A stretch of DNA of 64,000 bases from Actinernus sp. WN-2022 (taxonomy: Eukaryota; Cnidaria; Anthozoa; Actiniaria; Actinernidae), in contig JAOWCC010001501.1 of the NCBI GenBank assembly GCA_030867875.1, forward strand, positions 18,505,524 through 18,569,523, in the 5' to 3' direction. A model generated the notes under the pieces. The model was not told where the DNA came from, did not search any database, and saw only the letters and a list, made by a program, of their open reading frames with translations. Below, one piece after another: positions 47,501 to 59,500 of this stretch. Each line of letters begins with the position of its first letter. The first letter of the stretch is position 1. A program made the translations under genes and the position numbers.

Positions 47501-50500
47501 TTCTTTTAACATTTCTTCCCTCGAAGGTCCTAAGACTCTTTTGAGATCTTTTCCCATCTTCTTATATAACTCACCTTTCGTGGTGGTCAAAGGAATAGCT
47601 TTTTCTTTACTTCCATACTCTTTGATAAAGACTCTACCATCAGACATGGTTGCAATCTCAAGCATACCTCGAATTCCCACATCGTGGTATTTTTCCCAGA
47701 CAGTCTCGAACATATCCTGTCTTGCATTTTCCGATAAACCCTGTTTGAAGATCACACTTCGATCGGTATACTTTGGGATTTTCTCTTTCTCCAGCCTCTC
47801 CAGGATTTTTTCATTTTTAGAAACGTTCGAGCCTTCCGAGTCGAAGAGTTCATCGAAGTACTCATCATCTTCTCTAGAAAACGAGGTTTCCTGATTCTTT
47901 GGTCTAGCACCTTCTTTGCCGTAGTTGCGTCTGGTTTTCATTGGGACCATTTCTCCTGACTCTTCTGGAAATATTGCATCCCACTCCTCATCCACATTGA
48001 TAGTATCATCTTTATCGTAGTCTCCACCTTCATCAGTTCTTTCATCGGACCTACCCTCAGAGGCCATGTTAAACATATCTATATATATAGTTATATTCAA
48101 CATGATCTCATCAAAGTTGGATCCCACACAAGTACGAAGAGAGCCTCATGCACTCAAGGCTCCACGAGACTTGTATAGGAAAACTTTCACTCGATCGTCT
48201 GCCAATCCAGGTGAGACTCTATACGTAGAAGTCCCAAAGCTAGCAGAAGATGTAGTACTAGTACCTGGTAGCTTAGCGCTATTGGGCGACATCGTACTAT
48301 CTGGTGGACATGCGAATAACAGAGTCGTTTCGAACGTTGGACGCTGTTTGGTCATGCGTAGAATCTGTAGGATGGGAGCTGAAACAGTAGAAGACCTTGT
48401 CAGGCCAGACCTCCTACAAACATACTCCGATGTGTACCTATCTACACAGGAGAGAGAGTCTAGAATACAACAAGGTATTCAATCAGAGAACTTGAATAAG
48501 CTACGATCGAAAGCTGGTGACGCAAGTACTTCATCTGCTGCAGACAACGCGCTCCTAGCTGCATGTGGTTCCAAGTATAGGATTCCATTAGATGTTGACA
48601 TTCTGACACAACATGGAGTTCTATATCCACATGCCTTAGAAAATACAATTACATTCGAGTTGACTCTAGCGGCTGCCAACGAGGTAGTAATTGGATCGGA
48701 TACGACGAAGATAGGTACGTACCAACTTACCAACATCCAACTAGAATACGAAGCAATCAGGAACGAAACGCTGGCTAGTAATGCACTTCACAAATATGAA
48801 ATAGGTACTGCATTCCTATACAACTACGCTGTTCACTTCAAAACAGTAGATATCGCTAAAACCTCTGATACTTTGATATCTCAAAACGTTAATGTTCCAC
48901 GACGATCCTTTGCTGGACTGCTTCTACTATTCATAGATCCACCTACCATTGGCACGCGAGATAGTGAAGCATTCTCGAATCCAGATATATTGAAGGTAGA
49001 AGTAGATGTCAATGGGATTCCCAACAGACTCTTTCCAAGCGGCATGCTTCCCCTAGATTTCTGGGAGGCTGCAAGAAGCTGGTTTGGTACACCCAATACT
49101 TCTATGACTCCAAAGAAGTTCTTTGAAAATAGATTCTCTATTCTAATCGATTGTCGCACAGCAAAAGATTCCACCGTTCATGGTGATGGCTTGGCACAAA
49201 CCGGCAGTGGAAAGGACATCGACATTCGCATACATAGAACTGCTAAGGGAAGTGGAAATGTGAAAATGCACATCTATGTCCTTGCGGATGCTCAGGTCAC
49301 GATATTGAACAGATCTCTGCAGAGTATATTATACTGATGGATTCTCTCGTAGAGCACGTACCGTTCAACGCACTCATAGTCGGTCCAACGAATTGTGGGA
49401 AGACTGCGTTTCTCATAGAACAACTTCGTGGAGCATTTCGTGGTAAGTTCGATTACATAGTACTGATTTGTCCTACGTATGCCCACAACAAAACTTATCG
49501 TGGATTCGCAAATCGAGATCCTCATTTCTTCGTCATATCGCCACCACAAGATGCCATTGATGCTACTTTGAGTATTTGCGCAACGTTTTGGTCAGGTACC
49601 AATACTCTATTGATTCTCGATGATTGCGCCGCATCGAAGGACGTCAAGAAACGAACTGAAAAGCTAGTGGACTTAGCCTTTTCTGCACGACACATAGGGC
49701 TTTCCGTTTGGGTGCTGTCCCAACAACTAACGAGCATATGTAAACCCTTCCGCGAGAACGTAGCTATCGTAGTAGCGTTTCATACAGCATCGGTCGTAGA
49801 TGGTAAAAAGATATTTGAGGACTATGGAGGCTCACAAGAATGTAAAGAGTTACGAACGATACTTGGATCCCATAAGTTCGCTCGCATGTGCTTCTGTCTC
49901 CGCCATCCTTTCGAGGTAGTGTTAGAGCTCCCAGCATCTATAACATATTATCATGGATAGTAAAGAAATACTCGAGATATTCGGTGAGGATGTAACAGGC
50001 CCACCACCAACCGATCTAGACGTTACGTCAGACAATCGCGAATCACTTTCGATCTTAGCCGCAACAGGCGTAACGAAAGAATACTTAGGTAAGAACTTTT
50101 CCCTAGGGGACATCTCTAGGCTTCCCGAGAAAGAGGTAGACAAATTGTATAGGAGGTATCAGGCCGTCCTAGCTCAGCAAGTAACAAAAGGCTTAGTCGA
50201 CGGTGTGACGCGTCTAGCTACCCGCCTAGTTGCCTACCTAGTACCAATAGATTCTCAAGAAGCCCTGATCAAGGACCTACAAGAAGACCCTCTAGTCCGC
50301 AACGAAATCAGTGCTGCAACTGGCCTACTATCACTCAAAGCAGGTCGCCTTGTAGCTCTAGCTAGCGTCCTATTCCACATATCTGGTCACGTAGTCATTC
50401 CTGGAACAACTGTTGAACCTCCACATATACCTACTATATCGAATCAAGATGGAAGGACAGACGGATCAGATAACTGCGAATCCTCCAACGACTGTACCAA

Positions 50501-53500
50501 CTAAGAAAGGAAAAAATCCAAAGCGTGTTGCAGCAGGAAAATTAGCTTGGGAGAAGGTCACTGCCCGTGCAAAAGAAGCTCAAAAGATGGAGATAGAACG
50601 TGAAAATGAACCGTCCAAAGAAACTGACGTAGAGAAAGGTCGGTTCGAAAACCTGACTATCCTCGCAGTCATCGGTACTGGCGCTACATTGTTTGGCACG
50701 TACTTTGCGTACAAGAAGTATGTAGATGGCAATAAGCGTGTTGCCGCCATTAGCACGATACAACCTGCAGCTCCGGCAAAGCCAACGGCACTAGACATGG
50801 AGTAACACTTAAAGACTCGAGACCATAGTAGTATATATCTAGATGGAGAAGGAATTGACGAAGACGGCAACCGATGCAGTCAAAATCGTTGGACTCGCTG
50901 CTGGTATTGGGTGGATCGTAAAAAAGACTACCAAGGAATCTATGCTTAGCGATCCTTCTTCTTCCCTAGTGAATTACGCAAAGTGGACTGCCGTGATACT
51001 TGGTAGCTTATACGCAAAGGAATATCTTGAGAAACAACTTGAGAAAGAAAAGCCCAAACCCAAACCGTAATGGCGGCAGCAATTGGAATGGCCATCCTCG
51101 GGGCTATATTGAATGCAACGGCATTTACTGGTGGTGGCATACTAGCTAGAATGATTGGAAAGGGTGATATGGATGCAGAACGAGAGAGACACAATAGGGC
51201 CATCGAAAAACTAGCAAGCGAAACGAAAGCCTATAGAATCGAACGTCAAAGACGATACGACCATGCACAAGAGCAGGAAGGTCTTGAACGTGACGCATAC
51301 AACGCTCAAAGAGATACCAACGAAGCCTTAGTGCGATCCGATAAGTTACGTAAAGAGCTAAAACGGCTCAAAGAGATGAAAGAACCCCGCTTATCTGACT
51401 ACTACAAACCCTCAAACAATCAGAAGACTGGTGAGTTGCTCTACGTTGGTGGTGGAATGTTAGGCGTTGGATACGCTATTAGTAAATGGATATAGAAACG
51501 TACTAGGTACTACTAGTAAGCTACTACTAGCTACTAGTAAGCTACTACTAGCTACCCTTAGCTACTACTAGCTACCCTTAAGCTACTACTAAGTTACTAG
51601 TAAGCTACCCCCTAAGCTACTACTAGCTACTACTAAGTTACTAGTAAGCTACCCCTAAGCTACTACTAGCTACTACTAAGCTACTAAGCTACTACTAAAA
51701 AAAAAAAACGGAAAAAAGGAAGAATGAAGAGGGTCACGCAACGACTTTCTTTATTCTTCCTTTTTTTTCATCTGTTGAAGGTTGGGACGTATAGATGTAT
51801 GATGGATTCTAAACTTGCGAATATCTTCTATGGGCCTATGGGCTATTGGAAAGGTCACTCTGCAATTGGCAAGCTATCGGTAGCAGCGAAAGCATCAGAA
51901 GACGTGGCTAGGAGTTGGTTGGAAAAGCAATCTATGTGGCAAATATATCTACCACCACCAAAACACATTCCACGACCACATTGGACTGTATCGAAACCAA
52001 ATGAAGTCCACCAAGCTGATTTGATATTTCTACCACACGATCGTCCTGGACGTGGAAGGAAACTATATAAGTATGCATTAGTGGTAATCGATGTAGCTTC
52101 TCGATACAAAGAAGCCGAACCTTTGGCATCTAAAGATAGTGGTGAAGTTTCTGCGGCATTCGAACGAATCTATAAACGTAGTCCACTCGAATGGCCAAAG
52201 ACGTTGCAAGTAGATCCTGGTAGAGAATTCATGGGACGTATGTCTGAAACGCTAGAACTACATGGTACGAAAGTTCAACGAGGTGAGGCTGGTAATCATA
52301 GAGCGCAAAGTTTTGTTGAAAGAGCAAATAGGACTCTAGCTGAGAGATTGTTTGGATATCAATATGCACAAGAGATGGTACTTACTTCGGAAGGATCAGA
52401 TGAGCGTAGTAGAGAATGGGTAGTTCGTTTACCAATGGTTATCAAAGCCATGAACAGTGAGGTGACTAGGTTGACTGGTAAAGAGCCTTCGAATTCTGTA
52501 GTGGCGCAACAAGTAGATCTGAAGACTCCTACGTATTCGCGCACCGTTGGATTGAGAGAAGAGCGTCTACCATTCGACGTTCTAGTTCGATATCTTTACG
52601 CACCAGGAGAATTGGAAGGAGGTGAAAAACGTAGAGCTACTGATCCTGTGTGGAGTTTGCAGATATACACCATTTCGCGAAGTGTAGTATCTTCGGGACA
52701 GCCTGTGCTGTACTACCTTGCGAAGCGAGAAGGGAAGAAGGATGCACCCAAACGTGGATTCGTTCGTGAAGAGCTACAAGTCGTTCCTAGGGATACGGAA
52801 CTACCACCAAAAGGAATTCTGTTTGTACCTAGACGCTAGACAGCGTACTCTATTGGCTCGGTGTGGATTCCATCGGGAAGAACTCGTCTTTTGTCGTAGT
52901 AAGCCGATAACCCAAGCTTCCATTGGTCGTAGGTTACCACACCTTCTGGCAATAGGCGGAAGCCTCGGTTATTCGCTACGTCGATACTACCCTGGAGGGT
53001 TTCTTTGAATCGATCCCACGAAATGTCGTTGTGCCGTCTAGACATACCTTTAGCGGAATACTTCTTGCTGCCACCTGTATCGACGTAGTAGGCTTTCGAG
53101 CATAGGGCAATGGCGCGATGTCCTTCGAATTCGAGTTTGAAGAGTCCTGGTGTACGACTGCTCCATTCGTCCCAAGCTAGCCATTCATTCCTTTCGGCTT
53201 CGAAATCTTCTCGCAGTTCCGGTCTTACAACCTCATCGAGGCTATTTCCTGAGATGGCAATGTAGGCACTGTCTGTGTCCATCTGTATATATTCGAAATC
53301 ATTGCGATCAATGTACTTGTCGATGAAGTCATAGTAGAACTCAAGCATACGCAGCTTTGCGAGCTGGTACACAGCGATACCTACTTGGAAAGGCCGTTTG
53401 ATTCGGATCTGGTCTTTCCTACTCTCTAGTTCGTATGCCTCTCCAATCTCTTCTAGGTCTTCGAACCAAACACTTCGCAATGCCTTGTCCACAACCTTCT

Positions 53501-56500
53501 CATCTTTTGTATAGGTGACCTTTGTTTGGCGGCCCAAGTCTTCGAGCAACTTTCCATAGGCGCTGTTTCCTAGTAGCTTGAACACATCTGCCAGCAAAGC
53601 CTCACCTTTGTCTTCATCTCCCAGGCGTCGCGCCTCAGTGACTTGGTCCACGAACCATCCGAAGATTTCTTTGGGTTCGTAATCTATCGTGCGGTAGACA
53701 GCAGTGATCACTGCGCCGTGATCTACATACCAAAGTAGAAGAGGAGCATAGAGTAGCAACTTCTTTCCAGAGAGACTTCCAACTAACTTCTTTTCCTCGC
53801 TGAGCTTTCTACCAGTCTTCTCAAGGTAGGCTATCATTTCTGGAGGGATTGCTTCTTTGGGGATTTTCTTGTTGTAGAAGAAGGGGGGCATCTCCTCAAA
53901 TTCCTTCCACAATTTCTTTGGTATCTCGATGTCTACTTCTGCATATCCAAACCACGTTCCACCAAGTAGACATTCAACGAATCCTTTGGTGGCTGGACCT
54001 GGATCGTCATAGTGCACAACCTTTTCTTTTCCACAAGGCATTTCGAATTCCATGGTAGAAAGATATAGGGCGTTGGCATCGTATCCAAGAATCTTACGAC
54101 AAGTCTTAGTTCCTCCCTGATGACTACGAATCTTAGTTTTTCCCGCTTCGTGGAGTCTGGTGAACACTATGCTTGGACCTCCCACTACAGCGTCTTTCAG
54201 CATGCGGTAGGCTTCCTTACTTGGAGCGTACATCTCAGCTCCCCTTTCTACACTACCTCGAAGCAGGAACTGTAGTGAGACTCCTGGGATGGACACTGCG
54301 TCTTTCAGCATGTCTACTCCTTTCTCGTGATAGAAATCTCGCATCTTTTCGAGTGCCTCTAGGAATGGAACTACATCTAGGTCGTTGTAGTATCGTAGCC
54401 AGTCTGCAAAGGTTTTCATTCCTTTGTCGAGAAAGGTGCACTCACAGTCTTCGAACTCTGACATAGATAGTAGATGTTCTCTTTTCAACTTCGAACCCCA
54501 CTCTGGATAGTCTGGTAATCCAATGTGATCCAACTTGTCTGGAGAATCGAACCACTCATATGGGAAGAAACTCTTTTGCAACTCACAGCCATAGGCAGCG
54601 ACCCAACGTTCATAAGAAGTTCCGGGTCCAAGGTAGTTGATCACATCAAGGAAACGGAAATCTGGGGTCAATAGGAACATAGTGGAATTGGCTTTCTTTG
54701 CTACCAGGATCTTTGAACAGGTGTCGGCAATGATTCCTACGAAGTGCTCCCTGATCAGATTAAGATCGTACCTGCCAGAGTTGAATCCCACTACTGGAAC
54801 TTGGCTGATCCATTCATCGATCTTCGCTTGTTGTTTCTTTGGTAGGGTGTCAAAAGAGAATTCAGGTGTCTTGGGGCAGAACTGTTCCACAACGACTTCT
54901 TGGATTGTCTCTGCTCTTTGCTGGAGTTCTTCGACGAAGGCTTCGATGAGTTCTTTTGGATTGCGTCGACAGATGTGGGTTGACTTTCGATTGTACGTGT
55001 CGGCAATTGATACTGATATTGGGACATGGACGTTTTCGATGGTCAGGTGGTCTGTTGGTTGTCTTCCTTTTGTCGTGTCGAGATAGGCTTCGAAATCGTA
55101 AACTATGAAGTGTGGGTAGACAGTTTGTGTTGGTGTGGGGACCGGTTTGTTTTTCTTCTTTGTGGAGCAGCCCCAAGCTTCCACTACTGTATAACCGGCT
55201 CCTTGTAGCTTTGCCGTTCTTTCACAGGTCTTGAGATAGAGCCTCCTTTCCCTAGGAAAACATTTCGGGCAGCCATGGAAATAGCATCCATGAAATTGAA
55301 AGATGGTTTTCGAAATAGGTTCGTAGCCGTCGACCGGCGCTCCTTCTATCCAATGCTCTCCACCATGCCCACAAGCTGCATGATGAATGTGTTGTCCAAT
55401 CCTTTTGGTTTCGCGTTCCAACCAGCATAGAGCGACTTTGTTGGCTGTGCTCTCTGGCCAGAAGGCTTTTTCGTATGCCGACTGGGGTACTGTAATTACT
55501 TTTCCGGGGCAAACAATCTTCGTTTCGCCACGCCTGCAACGATCTGCATGGCGGTGAAGGTTCGAGGCTTTTGTGAACCGTTGCTTACAATCGTTGCATA
55601 CGTAGACACTCCCTATCTTGTCGATGTTCTTGATGTAGAAGGCATGTCCTTCGTATATCCCAATCGTCATCGTATGCTTGTAGTGAGCTGCATGTCGCGT
55701 CAGATGCCAAGCGCCATCCTCCGTGGGTTCATACACCCGAATGCCGATTCTAAAGTGCAACTCGACTTCCTCCAGCTGGTCTAAGGAAGTTCTGGGAACG
55801 TCTTGTGTGAGCGCTGTCAGGCGATAGAAGTGCTGGGCAAGTTTTCGAGCTTTGACGCAACACCTATCTACTCTTGCTCCTTCATGCATGGCAAGGCAGC
55901 GCCAAAGACATAGGTTGTCGCCATATCGATCAAGGGCAAGTATTCCTCTCTTATAGCGAAGCCATTGGGGCAGTGGACCTGTTCCCAACAGAAGCTGACG
56001 ATCGATCACAACTTTAACATCCACATATATCCAACGAATGAAGGCCCATTGGGTATTTGGGCGATTGATGTTGTCGGGATTCAAACGAGCTGTCTCCTTG
56101 CTATTGACCCACTCTTCTGCATCTTCTAGGATGTTCACCCATGGAGAGCCTGGGACAGTCTTGGAGAATAGTATCACGCGTCCGTCATTGACATTGCGAA
56201 TGCGATAGGTGTAGCTGTAGCGCAGATAGAAGCTGGTGTTTACCTTTGCAACTAGCTTTTCCATGATCCTAGGGGTCAAATCTCCTGCCACACCTTGGAA
56301 GAAGCGCCATCGGATAGTACGGCGACCTATCTCCATCCCCTCAAGCATTCCATCTCTCTCCTCTAGAATAGCACCTGCCTCTCGAGCTAGACTCCGTGGA
56401 AGTGGTTCACTACGTGGTCTCACCATTCTCCCTTCGATATAACTATGTGTTAGGATAGCTTTAACAGATACTCCAAATTTGGATTTTATGTGTAAGGATG

Positions 56501-59500
56501 TTGCAGCGATATGACTATATGTAATTATATCTCTAATAGGATTATCAAGTTGGATTTTATGTACAAGCAATCGATGTCGATATAACTAGATGTAATCATA
56601 TCTCTAATAGGATTATCAAGTTGGATTTTACGTACAAGAATGTCTAGTGACACTTTGAATGACCCTTAGTTACCCCTAGTAGTATAGTCGGAGTCAGATA
56701 AATACAACTTTTTCTTGTGCAACAAAACTCAAACTAGCGACCACTAAAATCGAAAATATTCTTGCACAAGGGGCGTCATGAAGTGGATTTCTGAATTCAC
56801 TTTATGACGCCCCTTGTGCAAGAATATTTTCGATTTTAGTGGTCGCTAGTTTGAGTTTTGTTGTGCAAGAAAAAGTGGTATTTATCTGACTCCGACTATA
56901 CTACTGGGAGATCAGACGCGTGCGGTTCATCAACAGCGCATGCGCGTGACGTTTTGCCGCGGTGTGTAGTAAAGATAGCCTATGGAGAGGCTGGCTAGGT
57001 GGTACTTACGAATGAGTTGTCTCTGTGCATAGCTAGGGCCTTAATAGCACAACAGTCAGGAGTTATGAGTTCAAGGGATTCGATGTACAGATCCACAGGG
57101 TTCACCCCAGAAACGATCGCCTGCACGAACCGTCTGCAACAACATCAAATACATACATCTTGTTATTTTATTTTATTGTTTGTATATGTAAAAGAGTAAT
57201 TTTGTTGCCGTCTTGGTATATTTACGAGTCAGGCCCAAAATTTGAAATTGTTTATTCTATATACGATAGCTAACACACAAAAAGTTTATTTTCGTTTACC
57301 TTACAGCTCTGTTTGAAGAAACTGTCTTGAAACCAGAAACTAACAGCCTTTTGAATGAAAAATATGTTTTCGCGTGCTAAATTACTGAAACAGCCCCATT
57401 TTGAATGGCTCAAGCGCTTACATAACCTTTTAGGTGCTGAATAAACCTATGCAAACCTGTTTGTGACCCGTGTAATACTCTCGCTTATTATATGGATAGT
57501 GTTTTACTGAGATATAAACCACTCATAGAACTCATACGAAACTACATCCGGGTACTGAGTAGCGTATTCTCCATATCCTGACTAGTGAAAATATCGATGA
57601 CGTCACGTTTACCGCCTTTTGAACTACAAAGATGGCAGCAGGTTTGTGAAAATCACAGAGGAAGAATGTAAACAGCTTAAATGAGCTGCATGACAATGAA
57701 TATTCCGAGCACAAAAAAACAAATACGATCTAAACCTCGCTAAAGATTTTCTCGACTGCAACGAAGAGACAACAAAACCCGATAAAACTTCCCAGAACAG
57801 CTAAGAAAGATCACGAAGAAGTTTGTACTGACAGTAAGTAAAATAAATAGATAAGAGTTCTTAACTCAGTTTAATTGTCGATATAATAAAAAGAAAATTA
57901 CACGGTGGTTTGAAGATATGAAGTTTATCCTCGAGAGTCGAAAACATTTCACGAGTGAGCGCAGCGAATAAACTTCATCTTCTCACCACCGTGTAATATC
58001 CTCTCTATATTTGCATTCGCTTCATTGATCATTGATCGTATTTGCACTCGAAAACACCAAGTCATATAATAATATCAAGTATTACTTGCTGTTTCTAGTA
58101 GTACATATGTTGTTTAAAGTGCATATGAAGCGAAAATTAAGTTTAGCTAATGTTAAAATGCTTTCGAAATGAGGAATGACATTTTCCGTTTGTCAACATC
58201 TCATCTCGTTTCAGAGATATTCAGGTTTTTGTAATATGTAAATGAGATGACCTATGACGTCATATTGTTTGCATTACCTGGAGACAAATCACAAAATGAA
58301 GAATATCTCTACAAGTATTGGATAAAAACTATTGAAACTTTGCACATATGTGGTACTATGGAAAATGCACATCATTGTGCAAATTATTATGTTACCATGG
58401 AAACACTCTGGCCCCAGGCTTCCACTACAAATAACTCAATTTTCCCTAAATTCTCCTTTGTCAAACACAATTTTTTTTATGTGGGTCCAAAATAAGATTT
58501 GGAACAATGTAGGCATTGCATGTGAGTAGTTTAAGCAACTTATTTTTGTAACAAGGAAAGAAATTGGAATTTTATGTTCAAGGTGAAAGGTGCGTGGGGC
58601 CATGAGAGTTTCCATGGCAACACCATAATTTGCACAATGATGTGTACTTTTCATACATGTGCAAAGTTTCAGTAATTTTTATTAGAGATATTCTTCATTT
58701 TGTGATTTGTCTCCAGGCTATGCAAACAATAGGGCGTCATAGGTCATCTCATTTGCATATTACAAAAACCTGAATATCTCTGAAACGAGATGAGATGTTG
58801 ACAAACGGAAAGTGTCATTATACCTCATTTCGAAAGCATTTTAACAATAGATCAACTTAATTTTCGCTTCATATGTACTTTAAAGTCTATGACGGTACTT
58901 TGTCGGCGCTGCATGCCATTTAATTAAGCGAAGACCATTCAATGAGCTGTCAATTTACCTGTCATCGCAGCAATGCAACATGTGTTTAACGGTGAACGGG
59001 CGGTGGAATGAACATGTTAGCTCCGATGTCGACGTCGGCTGTAACCATTTGCAACAAAACGACAGCTGGAGAAAAGGAGCATTCGTATGAAAAGTTAACA
59101 TCTGATGTCGCAGTTGAGTAGGCCTTTTAAAATGGCGTGTATACAGTGCTTCCCCGTCAAATCACTCAACTGAACACTGGAATAAAACAAAACCTCAAGA
59201 GCAAGGGAAAGGTCTAAAAGACAGGGACTATATGACAGCTATATCGACAGTGGTAGAAACAGAAACTGGTAGCACTACAGGAGTATTTGCCACTGGGACT
59301 TGGAGGGGTAAACATGTACAGCTATTTCAAAACCGTTGTCGGTCAATTTCACTCAAGCCAACGCGACCACACCGAAAGGGATTATGGGAATTTGGCAGCA
59401 GATTTAAATTCTGAAATCGTCAAGTGAAGCGGCCCTGTCATTTGTTCTTGCTTGCTTGATTTAAAATAAATGTATACATTTTGTATCATTTGCCGTTGTA

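Larger units (their letters stand above)
41402..56707. mobile_element. Polinton/Maverick element (15.3 kb), apparently intact
   Basis: Polintons are large self-synthesising transposons that encode a protein-primed DNA polymerase, an integrase and virion morphogenesis genes, and many are probably integrated viruses. Here 131-bp terminal inverted repeats with one mismatch enclose fifteen open frames without stops or frameshifts. They include polymerase, integrase, packaging ATPase and major capsid protein, in both orientations and tightly packed with several overlaps. Base and codon usage are smoother than in the surrounding repeats. The left arm carries three genes of large-DNA-virus type, including a TFIIB-like factor. 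I could not identify the usual cysteine protease or a 6-bp target duplication. The right border is complicated by a palindrome. Intact frames and nearly identical ends point to recent insertion. Confidence 0.93.

Noticed and set aside
56427..56570. 48-codon N-terminal extension of the DNA polymerase
   Set aside because: It is encoded by the subterminal repeats and promoter motif, so it is unlikely to be translated.
41402..56707. Contaminating viral contig joined to the assembly
   Set aside because: Both borders lie in host repeats, and TRAPPC10 exons on either side are in phase, so integration is the simpler reading. Only long reads could exclude misassembly.
57532..57714. Possible extra TRAPPC10 exon between 57133 and 58959
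   Set aside because: Phases of the neighbouring exons already fit each other, and this frame has no family resemblance.
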